Shown: positions 1-8,285 of the stretch, piece after piece
Layout of the letters: each line of letters starts with the position of its first letter
How positions within the stretch are numbered: position 1 is the stretch's first letter
Position numbers and translations under genes: made by a program
The notes under the pieces: generated by a model
Seen by the model: the letters and a program-made list of their open reading frames with translations, nothing else
Database searches by the model: none
What the model was told of the DNA's origin: nothing
From: Clostridiales bacterium
Lineage (GTDB): Bacteria; Bacillota; Clostridia; Caldicoprobacterales; DTU083
DNA length: 64,000 nucleotides
Direction: 5' to 3'
Assembly (NCBI GenBank): GCA_012839095.1
Contig: DUOA01000086.1
Coordinates: 1-64,000, forward strand

Positions 1-23
1 AATGATATAAGTAAAGATGGGAG

Positions 24-50
24 GAGGTATGTTTGATACATACCTCTTTC
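24..50 (+). terminator. Intrinsic terminator-like hairpin of an upstream gene
   Basis: A perfect 9-bp inverted repeat (GAGGTATGT at 24-32, ACATACCTC at 38-46) with a 5-nt loop is followed by TTT. It probably ends a transcript entering from the left edge. The U-tract is short, so confidence is moderate. Confidence 0.55.
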
Positions 51-136
51 TGATAAATTCAGATAATTATTTCATCATTATGCTCATATAATACTCACAT
101 ACTGTTGATGTATGCTTTGAAAGGAGAATGCAGCAG

Positions 137-1798
137 ATGATCGATACCATTCAGGTAAACTGGAATGGAAGGGATATACAGGTAAAAAGAGGAGTCACCT
201 TGCAGGAACTGGCAGAGAAGCATTCGGATTCATCCTCTCCGCTGATTGTAGCTGCCAAAGTGGACAACCGTATACGGGAACTGACCTATAAGGTAGAACA
301 GGACTGCAGGATTGAGCCCATAGATTTGTCCATGAAGGACGGAGAGAGGATATATACCCGGAGCCTGGTATTTCTCTTTCTGCGTGCCTGCAGGGAATTA
401 TACAGGGATTGCAGCGTGACCGTTGAGCACTCCTTCGGAGGCGGCCTTTATTGCGAGATTCATGACTGTATCACTCTGAGCCCGCGGGAAGTGGAACGGA
501 TTGAAAAGAGGATGCGCAGGATTGTGGAACAAAATGAACCCTTTGTGAAAAGGGAGGTTTCCATGGAGGAAGCCAACAGTATCTTTCTGTCGATGGGACT
601 TAAGCACAGGGCTGAGATTATGCAATACCGCCCTGATGATACCATCAGCATATACCAATGCGGAGACATGCAGGACTATCTGTACGGATACCTGGTACCC
701 TCCACCGGCTATCTGAAGCAATTCAGCCTGAAGTTCTATCTGCCCGGTGTGATTCTGCGGTATCCCGGCAGTGAGGATCCAGGTCAGCTGCGGCCTTTTC
801 AGGATAATCCAAAGCTATTCAAGGTATTCCGCCAGGCGGAAAAGTGGTCCGCTGCCCTGGGTATCCGCAATATAGCTGATCTGAATAAATGCATTCTGGA
901 AGGAAGGGCTCCGGATTTAATCCGCATCAGTGAAGCCTATCAGGAAAAGCAGATTGGGATGATGGCTGACCAAATAGCCGAACAAAGGGATTCTATAAGG
1001 ATGATTCTTATTGCCGGGCCTTCTTCCTCCGGGAAGACAACCTTTGCCCAGCGGCTGAGGGTACAGCTTATGGTAAACAATCTGCATCCTGTTCCCATTT
1101 CCATGGACAATTATTTTCTGAATCGGGATCAAATTCCTTTGGATGAAAATGGCCAGCAGGATTTGGAATCCATTGATGTAATTGATTTGGAGCTGTTCAA
1201 TGAACAGATGACCCGTCTCATTCAGGGGCAGGAGGTGGAGATCCCTCATTATAATTTCCTGACCGGCAGGAGGGAATACAATGGCCATATAATCAGGCTT
1301 TCACAGGATCAGCCCATAATTGTGGAAGGTATTCACGGCCTTAATGAGAAACTGACGGAAATGATACCTGCAGAAAACAAGTATAAGATATATATCAGTG
1401 CATTGACACAGCTGAATGTGGATGATCACAACAGGATACCAACCACAGATGCCAGACTGATACGCCGGATGGTAAGGGATCATCAGTTCAGAGGAACACC
1501 GGTTGTGGAAACCCTGCGTATGTGGTCTTCTGTCAGAAGAGGAGAGGAAAGGAACATATTCCCCTTTCAGGAATCAGCGGATATCATGTTCAACTCAGCT
1601 CTGCTCTATGAGCTGGCCGTTCTTAAGCCCTTTATCCTGCCTCTGCTGGAAGAGGTGCCCGAGGAGCATGAGTTCTTCCCCGAGGTAAACCGGCTGAAGA
1701 AGTTCCTGAAGTATTTTGTTGAACTGGATCCCGAAGATATTCCAAATAATTCGATCCTGCGGGAATTTATCGGAGGCAGCTGCTTTTATAAACAGTAA
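137..1798 (+). CDS. TGS-domain nucleoside (uridine-type) kinase
   Basis: Probable ATP-dependent nucleoside kinase of the uridine kinase/phosphoribulokinase fold, acting in the cytoplasm on nucleoside salvage. The N-terminal ~60 residues are TGS-like, followed by a threonyl-tRNA-synthetase-like accessory region to about residue 230. The kinase domain carries a Walker A motif GPSSSGKTT near residues 294-302, then SMDNYF and PHYNFLTG, typical of uridine kinases. The C-terminal region after about residue 400 matches the long 'nucleoside kinase' family of Clostridia (about 550 aa). An ATG at 128 lies only one base after AAGGAGA, so the ATG at 137, nine bases downstream of that site, is the better start. 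The monocistronic position and exact nucleoside specificity are inferred. Confidence 0.85.
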   Translation: MIDTIQVNWNGRDIQVKRGVTLQELAEKHSDSSSPLIVAAKVDNRIRELTYKVEQDCRIEPIDLSMKDGERIYTRSLVFLFLRACRELYRDCSVTVEHSFGGGLYCEIHDCITLSPREVERIEKRMRRIVEQNEPFVKREVSMEEANSIFLSMGLKHRAEIMQYRPDDTISIYQCGDMQDYLYGYLVPSTGYLKQFSLKFYLPGVILRYPGSEDPGQLRPFQDNPKLFKVFRQAEKWSAALGIRNIADLNKCILEGRAPDLIRISEAYQEKQIGMMADQIAEQRDSIRMILIAGPSSSGKTTFAQRLRVQLMVNNLHPVPISMDNYFLNRDQIPLDENGQQDLESIDVIDLELFNEQMTRLIQGQEVEIPHYNFLTGRREYNGHIIRLSQDQPIIVEGIHGLNEKLTEMIPAENKYKIYISALTQLNVDDHNRIPTTDARLIRRMVRDHQFRGTPVVETLRMWSSVRRGEERNIFPFQESADIMFNSALLYELAVLKPFILPLLEEVPEEHEFFPEVNRLKKFLKYFVELDPEDIPNNSILREFIGGSCFYKQ

Positions 1799-1916
1799 AA
1801 GGGAGCAATCCTGAGGTAAGGAAGGAAAAGTGATGGAAAGTACGGATTAATGCATATATACAGTGAATTTACAATATGTATAGATATAATCATCTTAAAT
1901 AATGGTATTCATTGTC

Positions 1917-1945
1917 TTTACAAGCTGACAGACCATTGATATAAT
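1917..1945 (+). promoter_or_regulatory. Sigma-A promoter for the CNNM transporter leader
   Basis: TTTACA at 1917-1922 and TATAAT at 1940-1945 are separated by exactly 17 bases. Transcription would start near 1952, about 170 bases before the start codon, giving a long leader. Confidence 0.65.
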
Positions 1946-1951
1946 ATTCTA

Positions 1952-2090
1952 AAGTATTTATTTAAGGTGGTGGGCATTTCGTGGACGATGGTCCTTGTAG
2001 CAGGCTAGACTTTCGGGAAAATACAGGTTATGCAAAAAGACAATGAGTCCCTTGCTTTCACATTGGCTGGGATTTATTGTCTTTTCTGTT
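1952..2090 (+). promoter_or_regulatory. Structured 5' leader with intrinsic terminator (candidate riboswitch)
   Basis: Downstream of the promoter at 1917-1945 lies a leader of about 140 nt. Its 3' part forms a 17-bp stem (2035-2051 with 2069-2085, two G-U pairs) with a 17-nt loop, followed by CTGTTTT: a good intrinsic terminator placed before the coding region. The preceding segment (about 1962-2034) contains short complementary runs (GGAC/GTCC near 1983-1994, CCT/AGG near 1993-2004, GCAT 1974-1977 with ATGC 2030-2033) consistent with a folded sensor. I do not recognise it as the M-box, ykoY, fluoride or guanidine class. The remaining bases between 1799 and 1916 show no gene. Confidence 0.5.
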
Positions 2091-2123
2091 TTATCCTATT
2101 AATTTTCCATGGAGGGCTATGAG

Positions 2124-3422
2124 TTGTTAACAAGTATATTGGTAATTGTTGTATTGATTTTATTGAATGCTTATTTTGCAGGGTCGGAGATGGCCCTGGT
2201 ATCCGTCAATGATGCTAAAATACGAATGATGGCTGACGGAGGCAACAAAAAGGCGGTTTCAGTCCGCAAGCTGCTCAGTGAACCCAGTAAATTTCTGTCT
2301 ACCATACAAATCGGGGTTACCCTGGCCGGGTTTTTGTCCAGTGCCTTTGCATCGGATGCTTTTTCCGACAAACTGGTGGATTGGATGCTGTCTGCGGGCG
2401 TAGGAATTCCTATAGGCATTCTGAAGCCTGCTTCCGTAGTTTTTATCACCCTTGTCCTGTCCTACTTCACCCTGGTATTCGGCGAACTGGTGCCTAAACG
2501 GCTGGCCATGCAGCGAGCGGAAAAGCTGTCTCTTAAGGTTGTCGGCCCCCTGCGCTTGCTGGCCGCTCTTGCTTCACCTGTAGTTGGGCTTCTTACCGCA
2601 TCCACCAATTTCTTTGTAAAACTGGCAGGAGGAAATCCTCATGCAGATGAAGAAGAGATAACAGAAGAAGAAATCCGCATGATGATTGAAGTAGGTGAAG
2701 AGAAAGGCACTATAGACGAAATTGAAAAGCAATTTCTCATCAATGTTTTTGATTTTGATGACAAGACCGTATCAGAAATCATGACCCACAGAACCAGGGT
2801 GGTAGCTGTTCCCATCGATTCGAACATGGAAGATATCCTGGCTTTGTACAAAAATGAAAAATATACCAGGATACCTGTTTATGAAGATTCAATTGATAAT
2901 ATAGTAGGTATCCTGCACGTGAAGGATTTCCTCCTCTATATCACCAACAAGGAGAATAAAGATTTCTCCCTTGAGAAGCTGATGCGCAAGCCGTACTTTG
3001 TTCCGGAATCAAAAAAGCTTGATCAACTGTTTCGGGAGCTGCAGCTTAACAAAACACACATGGTTGTGGTGGTGGATGAATATGGGGGTACTGCAGGAAT
3101 CATCACCGTAGAGGATTTATTGGAGGAAATAGTGGGCAATATCTTCGACGAGTATGATGATGAAGAGGAACACAAATATGAGAAGGTGGACGAGTCTACC
3201 TATCTTTTTGACGGTTCCATAAGCCTGGAACAGGTATCGGCTTTAATAAAGGTATCTTTGCCGATCGAGGAATATGAAACCTTAAGCGGATATGTGATCA
3301 GCCAGCTGGGTAAAATCCCCGAAGAAGGAGAGCATCCGGTAGTGGAATTGGACAGTCTGGTATTTAAGGTAGAAGAGATGGAAGACAAGATGATATCAAG
3401 AATCAAGGTATGCAAGGCATAA
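2124..3422 (+). CDS. CNNM/CorC (HlyC)-family membrane ion transporter
   Basis: Membrane protein of the hemolysin/CNNM family, linked in other bacteria to Mg2+/Co2+ efflux or exchange. The N-terminal DUF21 region (about residues 1-180) has several hydrophobic segments and the typical NAYFAGSEMALVS and GELVPKR motifs. Two CBS repeats follow (about 200-320, with MTHRTRVVAV and VDEYGGTAGIITVEDLLEEIVG). The C-terminal CorC_HlyC domain ends the protein. Length of about 432 aa is normal. An ATG at 2109 has no ribosome site; TTG at 2124 sits 8 bases after GGAGG (2111-2115) and is the better start. Expression is probably controlled by the terminator-bearing leader upstream. The transported ion cannot be told from sequence. 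Confidence 0.88.
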   Translation: MLTSILVIVVLILLNAYFAGSEMALVSVNDAKIRMMADGGNKKAVSVRKLLSEPSKFLSTIQIGVTLAGFLSSAFASDAFSDKLVDWMLSAGVGIPIGILKPASVVFITLVLSYFTLVFGELVPKRLAMQRAEKLSLKVVGPLRLLAALASPVVGLLTASTNFFVKLAGGNPHADEEEITEEEIRMMIEVGEEKGTIDEIEKQFLINVFDFDDKTVSEIMTHRTRVVAVPIDSNMEDILALYKNEKYTRIPVYEDSIDNIVGILHVKDFLLYITNKENKDFSLEKLMRKPYFVPESKKLDQLFRELQLNKTHMVVVVDEYGGTAGIITVEDLLEEIVGNIFDEYDDEEEHKYEKVDESTYLFDGSISLEQVSALIKVSLPIEEYETLSGYVISQLGKIPEEGEHPVVELDSLVFKVEEMEDKMISRIKVCKA

Positions 3423-3449
3423 TACCGGACAGGAAGGTTGGGGTAGGTT

Positions 3450-4274
3450 TTGCTGATTGACTTTATGAAGGGGCTGGCCATAGGAATGGCAGCTATTGCA
3501 CCTGGTGTAAGCGGAGGGACCCTGGCGGTTGTCCTTGGCATCTATGAGAAAGCCGCCAATGCCATTGCCAATCCGTTCCGTGATTTCCGGAAAAAGGTTA
3601 AGGAGTTTTCTCCCCTGGCAGCGGGAGGGGTTGTGGGAGTCCTGGGTTTCAGCAATATTATAAGCTATTTGTTTCGCACTTATGAGCTGGAAGTTAAATA
3701 TCTCTTTATCGGCCTGATGCTGGGAACCTTTCCTTCCCTGCGAAAGCAGGCTGATAAAGACGGCTTTCGAATACTGTATCTGATACCCTTTGCCATAACT
3801 CTGGCTGCGGCCATCCTGTTTTCGATGGAAACGGATCTCATACCCGGCAGTTCCGGTGATGAGGCTTCACATTTCCTGCTGATTGTGCTGTATGGCGCAA
3901 TTATCGGATTTGGAACCATTATACCGGGAATAAGTGCATCGTTTATTCTCATGTATCTGAACGTCTATGATATAGTAATAGACGGGATTTCCCGGCTGAA
4001 TCCCTATGTTCTGATACCGGCAGGCATAGGTTTCGTCCTGAGTGTTCTGGGTTTTGCCAATCTGATCAGTCTCCTGCTGAGAAAAACATATGGATATACC
4101 TACTATGCAATTTTTGGGTTAACGGCAGGCTCCATACTGGCCGTTTTTCCGGGATTCGGCATCGGATGGCGGTATCTGCTCTGTTACCTGCTGTTGACCG
4201 GCGGATTTATACTTTCCTATTATCTGAGCAATCTTGAAAAACCGGATAAGAAAATACAGTTTCGCTTAAGATGA
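3450..4274 (+). CDS. DUF368-family polyprenyl-phosphate transporter (PopT-like)
   Basis: Polytopic membrane protein of the DUF368 family, whose characterised member PopT recycles undecaprenyl phosphate across the membrane for cell wall synthesis. The paired family signatures are visible: GMAAIAPGVSGGTLAVVLGI near residue 10 and GFGTIIPGISASFILM near residue 155, one in each half of an internally repeated fold. About eight hydrophobic segments fill the rest. The gene starts 27 bases after the CNNM gene, so they may share a transcript. The start is TTG at 3450 with AGGAAGG 12 bases upstream; ATG at 3465 is an alternative but would cut into the first conserved segment. Confidence 0.82.
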   Translation: MLIDFMKGLAIGMAAIAPGVSGGTLAVVLGIYEKAANAIANPFRDFRKKVKEFSPLAAGGVVGVLGFSNIISYLFRTYELEVKYLFIGLMLGTFPSLRKQADKDGFRILYLIPFAITLAAAILFSMETDLIPGSSGDEASHFLLIVLYGAIIGFGTIIPGISASFILMYLNVYDIVIDGISRLNPYVLIPAGIGFVLSVLGFANLISLLLRKTYGYTYYAIFGLTAGSILAVFPGFGIGWRYLLCYLLLTGGFILSYYLSNLEKPDKKIQFRLR

Positions 4275-4352
4275 GCCCAGGCATTCAGCTGTTATTTACT
4301 GTCAACCCACTGCAGATTTGCATAACTTCCAAAAGGAAACGGGGCTGTTTTC

Positions 4353-5594
4353 ATGAAGAGAGGTCATAAGAACTATTTTCTCTGCACTCTTTTTTTATGC
4401 CTTATTTTGCTGGTATCCTGTGTTTCCGGCGTTGTTGAATGGGAAAAGTATTATCCCGGTGCAAACAGTCAGCCTGAGGAAATGGATAAGCTCGACCCGG
4501 AAGTGCCGGATTCCACGCCGGAACCTGAACCGCGCGGAACAACAGCCATGCGGATTCGGGCTGTTGGTGACATCATGATGCATATGCCGCTGGTAAATGC
4601 CGCTCAGGTGGCAGCTGACAGCTATGATTTTACGAAATTTTTTGAGCATATAGGCCCTTATCTGGAAGGGGCGGACATTGTGGCGGGCAACCTGGAGACT
4701 ACCATCAGCAACGCTCAAAAGGGCTATGGCGGATATCCCATGTTCCGCACACCGGAAGATCTGCTTCCCGCCCTTAAGAGTGCCGGTTTCAATCTGCTGA
4801 CAACAGCAAACAACCATACCTTTGACGGCAGGGAGTTTGGTGTTCGTAACACTTTGGACAAGCTGGATGAATATGGTTTTCTGCATACAGGCAGTGCCCG
4901 CAGTCAGGAAGAGCGGGATCAGATTCTGGTAATAGAAAAAAACGACATAAAAGCAGGTGTTCTTGCCTACACATATGGTACAAACGGAATGGAAGTTACC
5001 ATATCCGGAGAGAACCTGCCCTTTATGGTAAATTATATTGACAGGGAGCAGATACGAAGGGATGTCCTGCTGGCCAGGGAAGCAGGAGCAGAGGTGCTGA
5101 TTGTATTCATTCACTGGGGTGATGAATATGTCCGTCTTCCAAACAGCTTTCAGAAGGAAACCGCCGATTATCTGATTTCTCTGGGGGTGGACATAATTTT
5201 CGGCAGCCATCCTCATGTGCTGCAGCCGATGGAAAGGCGCCCGGTAACCCTGGATGACGGCACTGAAAAGGAAGCATTTATCATCTACTCCCTGGGTAAC
5301 TTCCTGTCCAACCAGCGTGACCGCTACCGGGACAGCGGCGTGATAGTGGATGTTGATGTCATAAAGGACTATGACAGGGGAACAATTGAGCTGGGCGAAG
5401 TATCCTATACGCCCACCTGGGTATACAAGTATACTGAAAATGGCAGAACTGACTACCGAATTCTGCCGGCCGGGCAGTTTCTGGATGGAAATGATGAGCT
5501 GGATTTAGGCAAAACCGACCTGGAGCGTGTTCAGGCTGTCTGGTCGGAAACTGTCAGCCACCTGGGAACAGAAGGTGCTAAAGCCAACAGATAA
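4353..5594 (+). CDS. CapA-family metallophosphatase-fold lipoprotein
   Basis: Extracellular lipoprotein of the CapA/PgsA-like family (PGA_cap fold, a calcineurin-like metallophosphatase relative). Members are associated with poly-gamma-glutamate capsule but many clostridial ones have no capsule genes nearby, as here. A lipobox ending LVSC puts the lipidated cysteine at residue 23. The metal-binding motifs follow in order: AVGDIMMHMP, GNLETTIS, TTANNHTFD, IHWGDEY and FGSHPHVLQP, then the YSLGNFLSNQ motif near the C-terminus. Length 413 aa is normal. No capBC or racemase genes lie beside it, so a capsule role is not supported; a general envelope role is all that can be inferred. Confidence 0.85.
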   Translation: MKRGHKNYFLCTLFLCLILLVSCVSGVVEWEKYYPGANSQPEEMDKLDPEVPDSTPEPEPRGTTAMRIRAVGDIMMHMPLVNAAQVAADSYDFTKFFEHIGPYLEGADIVAGNLETTISNAQKGYGGYPMFRTPEDLLPALKSAGFNLLTTANNHTFDGREFGVRNTLDKLDEYGFLHTGSARSQEERDQILVIEKNDIKAGVLAYTYGTNGMEVTISGENLPFMVNYIDREQIRRDVLLAREAGAEVLIVFIHWGDEYVRLPNSFQKETADYLISLGVDIIFGSHPHVLQPMERRPVTLDDGTEKEAFIIYSLGNFLSNQRDRYRDSGVIVDVDVIKDYDRGTIELGEVSYTPTWVYKYTENGRTDYRILPAGQFLDGNDELDLGKTDLERVQAVWSETVSHLGTEGAKANR

Positions 5595-5674
5595 AAGGAA
5601 AAGCTAATATTACTTTAATAAAGCTGTTTTTTATACTTAATGATTACAAGCAGTCAAGCGAAGGAGGACAAAAG

Positions 5675-6661
5675 ATGCTGAAAGTGGCAATGTTGAGTGG
5701 ATGGCATGTTCATGCCAAGGATTATGCCAATCAGGTATCCAAAATTGAAAATGCAGCTATATCAGCTGTTTGGGATGAGGACCCTGAAAGGGGCAGGGCA
5801 TGGGCAGATGAACTGGGTGTACCCTTTGAAGAGGATCTTCAGCAGGTATTGAACCGGGATGACGTTGATGCCGTGATTGTGGATGCACCTACCAATATGC
5901 ATACTGAGGTTATGATTGCCGCAGCCAATGCCGGCAAGCATATATTTACCGAAAAGGTCATGGCTCTCACGGTTGCAGAGTGCGAAGCCATTGCAGAAGC
6001 TGTCCGGAAAGCGGGAGTGAAATTCTGCATTTCCTATCCCCACAGGACCTTTCCTGCTAATCTTTTTGCCAAGAAAGCTGTGGAGGAAAACTGGCTGGGT
6101 GAAGTTACCCTGCTTCGGGTAAGGAATGCCCACAATGGAGCAGTAGGCAACTGGCTGCCTCCACATTTCTATGATCCGGAAGCCTGCGGCGGAGGTGCCA
6201 TGATCGATCTTGGTGCCCATCCCATGTATTTGTCCCGCTGGCTCCTGGGCAAGCCAAAAAACATCAGCTCGGTTTTCACCAGGCACACCGGAAGAGCAGT
6301 AGAGGATAATGCCGTAAGTGTCATAGAATTTGAAAACAAGGCGATTGCCATAGTGGAAACCGGATTTGTCACGCCGGTCAGCCCCTTTTCCCTTGAATTG
6401 TATGGCACGGAGGGAAGTCTCTTTGTGGGCGGCATGGACAACACAGTCAGAATCTCTTCCAAAAAGTATGCTCCGGAAGCTGAAGGCTATGTCATACCGG
6501 ACCAATTGCCTCCTGCCCTGCCCTCTGCCATGGAGCAGTGGGTCAACGGTATTTTGAAGGATGAGAAAATTCATTTTGGCCTGGAGGAAGGAATTCAGCT
6601 TACCCAGTTGATGGAAGGCGCTTACCAATCCCATAGAAGTGGATGCCGGGTAGAGCTCTGA
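5675..6661 (+). CDS. Gfo/Idh/MocA-family NAD(P)-dependent oxidoreductase
   Basis: Predicted cytoplasmic sugar or inositol dehydrogenase. The N-terminal Rossmann domain covers about residues 1-120; the C-terminal alpha/beta domain carries GGGAMIDLGAHPMYLSRWL around residue 175, the usual catalytic region. The family EKP motif reads EKVMA here, keeping the lysine but replacing the proline. The ribosome site AAGGAGG lies 8 bases before the ATG. A hairpin at 6710-6743 follows, so the gene is probably transcribed alone. Substrate unknown. Confidence 0.85.
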   Translation: MLKVAMLSGWHVHAKDYANQVSKIENAAISAVWDEDPERGRAWADELGVPFEEDLQQVLNRDDVDAVIVDAPTNMHTEVMIAAANAGKHIFTEKVMALTVAECEAIAEAVRKAGVKFCISYPHRTFPANLFAKKAVEENWLGEVTLLRVRNAHNGAVGNWLPPHFYDPEACGGGAMIDLGAHPMYLSRWLLGKPKNISSVFTRHTGRAVEDNAVSVIEFENKAIAIVETGFVTPVSPFSLELYGTEGSLFVGGMDNTVRISSKKYAPEAEGYVIPDQLPPALPSAMEQWVNGILKDEKIHFGLEEGIQLTQLMEGAYQSHRSGCRVEL

Positions 6662-6709
6662 TAATTTCAGGACAGAAGTGAGAAGGCATACAAGAAAGGA
6701 TTAAATACA

Positions 6710-6743
6710 AGCGGGACAGTGCTCTTTCGGCTACTGTCCCGCT
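6710..6743. terminator. Bidirectional terminator hairpin
   Basis: A perfect 11-bp inverted repeat (6710-6720 with 6733-6743) encloses a 12-nt loop between two convergent genes. AT-rich flanks lie on both sides, so it may serve both strands. Confidence 0.65.
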
Positions 6744-6783
6744 GTTAATGTATTATAACTCTTCTTACAACTCGTATATTACC

Positions 6784-7302
6784 TTATATCTCTTCACTTT
6801 GATTGAAATGTGTCAGGAACAATCTTACTACTATGACGTATATGGGTACCAGGATGAAATTGCCAATAATGCGGGCCGGCAGCAGGACAATGAATGCCTT
6901 TCCCATCATCATGCTAAGCCACAGGGTATTCAGGGTCAGGGAAGTGATGACTGTTGTAATGCCGATGGTTATTGCCAGGGACTGCCAGGTCCACTTTTTC
7001 CGGAACAGAAGACTCATCAATCCGGGCAGCAGTCCGGTAAGGGCGGACGACAGTGTAAAGCCGGGAAAATAGGGACCCATGGGGTTAAAGGGATATCCGA
7101 TTAAATCTGCCAATGCACCGGTAATAGCTCCGTATACAGGTCCCAGCATGATGCCGCTTAATATTACCGGGATTTCGCCAAAACCCAGACGTATGTTCTG
7201 CACTCCCCCAATAACGACCGTATAGCTGAAAAACCTTGTAAGAACAATGTTGAGTGCAATAAACATGCCGGCAAAGGCAACCCTTCTTGCTCTGTTTTTC
7301 AT
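6784..7302 (-). CDS. folT: ECF transporter S component, folate type
   Basis: Substrate-binding membrane subunit of an energy-coupling factor vitamin importer, here most likely for folates. The 172-aa protein has about five to six hydrophobic segments, the family motif of small residues near the N-terminus (RRVAFAGMFIALNIVLTRFF), and IRLGFGEIPVILSGIMLGP typical of the FolT family. The ECF module (T and A components) must be supplied from elsewhere; the CbiMQO genes in this window are a separate transporter. A THF-riboswitch-like leader precedes the gene, which strongly supports folate as substrate. The GGAGGTG ribosome site lies 10 bases before the ATG. Confidence 0.85.
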   Translation of the reverse strand: MKNRARRVAFAGMFIALNIVLTRFFSYTVVIGGVQNIRLGFGEIPVILSGIMLGPVYGAITGALADLIGYPFNPMGPYFPGFTLSSALTGLLPGLMSLLFRKKWTWQSLAITIGITTVITSLTLNTLWLSMMMGKAFIVLLPARIIGNFILVPIYVIVVRLFLTHFNQSEEI

Positions 7303-7377
7303 ATGAAAAAAACACCTCCTCTCCTCAGACGGCTCTTATCGCCACATCCAAGGAGATTTGTGTGTTTCTCTCCTGAC

Positions 7378-7478
7378 TGTGGCAGCGGATGCGGAAGGGT
7401 ACCGCAGGCTGTGAAAGCCTTTCGTTCAGGGGCAACCTCCCATCCCCTGACACTTTACGCACCATTCCTACTCTGCAC
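7378..7478 (-). promoter_or_regulatory. THF (folT-type) riboswitch
   Basis: On the minus strand the leader contains the conserved blocks of the tetrahydrofolate riboswitch in order: AGAGTAG, TGCGT, AAGTGT, ATGGGA, GTTG, AACGAA, TGCGGT and GCATCCGCT, with complementary variable stems between them (CAGGGG/CCCCTG and AGGCT/AGCCT). Downstream, a CTCC segment at 7350-7357 can pair either with the aptamer-proximal GGAGAG (7368-7376) or with the ribosome site region (7313-7325), which suggests control of translation. Recognition is by eye from the known folT motif. Confidence 0.88.
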
Positions 7479-7486
7479 TTTGGCAT

Positions 7487-7515
7487 ATTATAACAGACAA
7501 AGGACAGGATCACAA
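7487..7515 (-). promoter_or_regulatory. Sigma-A promoter for folT
   Basis: Read on the minus strand, TTGTGA (7510-7515) and TATAAT (7487-7492) are spaced by 17 bases, just upstream of the riboswitch aptamer. Confidence 0.65.
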
Positions 7516-7633
7516 GAATAATTGACAACCGGATACAATATTCAGCAATTTTATACATATAGATGCAAGATCACATAAGAGGTAGGAGTTTTCATTTTTA
7601 TGGAGAATACTATAAATGAGGAAGGTGATTTCC

Positions 7634-8212
7634 TTGAGCCATTTTTTTGCCTATCTGGCCAGGATGAAATTCATACAGCGCTGGGGTCTGATGCGCAATG
7701 TCCGGCAGGAAAATATCCAGGAACACAGCCTGCAGACGGCAATGATTGCCCACAATCTGGCTCTTGTAAAAAATAAATTTTTCGGAGGCAGTGTTGATCC
7801 TCTGAGAGTGCTGCTTCTTGCCGTCTATCATGAGGCAAGCGAGGTCATAACAGGCGATCTGGCAACTCCCATAAAATACTTCAATCCGGAGATCAAACGG
7901 GCATATAAGCATATAGAAAAGGTGGCTAACGAGAGGCTTTTGTCCATGCTTCCCGAAGAGCTTAAACCGGATTACGAGCCCATTCTCTTCTCGTCTCATG
8001 ACGATGAAGAACATTGGAAGCTGGTAAAGTCAGCGGATAAAATCTGTGCCTATCTGAAATGCATTGAGGAGCTGAAGGCCGGAAATATGGAGTTCTCAAA
8101 GGCAGAGCGGGCTATACATAAGGAACTGATCAATCTAAACCGTCCCGAAGTGGAGTATTTTATGGAAAAGTTTCTCCCCAGTTTCCACCTGACCCTGGAT
8201 GAGCTGAACTGA
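7634..8212 (+). CDS. yfbR: YfbR-type HD-domain 5'-deoxynucleotidase
   Basis: Predicted cytoplasmic phosphohydrolase that removes phosphate from deoxyribonucleoside 5'-monophosphates. The sequence aligns by eye along its whole length with the E. coli YfbR family: SHFFAYLARMKFIQRW at the N-terminus, the HD-domain metal ligands in EHSLQ, YHEASEVITGDL and SADKICAYLKC, and FLPSFHLTLDEL at the end. An ATG at 7616 is possible, but GGAAGG (7620-7625) is properly spaced for a TTG at 7634, and that start matches the family N-terminus, giving 192 aa. Confidence 0.87.
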   Translation: MSHFFAYLARMKFIQRWGLMRNVRQENIQEHSLQTAMIAHNLALVKNKFFGGSVDPLRVLLLAVYHEASEVITGDLATPIKYFNPEIKRAYKHIEKVANERLLSMLPEELKPDYEPILFSSHDDEEHWKLVKSADKICAYLKCIEELKAGNMEFSKAERAIHKELINLNRPEVEYFMEKFLPSFHLTLDELN

Positions 8213-8285
8213 ATGAGGGGCAGGAAGGAAAAATAAGCATGCAATAATAAATTATAATTGAAGATTATATAGGAAGGTGATAGCT

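Noticed and set aside
1910-2045. A 10-nt segment at 1910-1919 is complementary to the left arm of the CNNM leader terminator and could act as an anti-terminator.
   Set aside because: It overlaps the -35 box of the promoter at 1917-1945, so it would not be in the transcript made from that promoter. It could matter only for read-through RNA.
4395-5216. Long minus-strand open frame opposite the CapA-like gene.
   Set aside because: Antisense shadow; the plus-strand frame has the lipobox and all family motifs.
5762-6634. Long open frame of 290 codons on the minus strand opposite the Gfo/Idh/MocA gene.
   Set aside because: It lies entirely antisense to a well-supported gene and its translation shows no recognisable family or ordered motifs.
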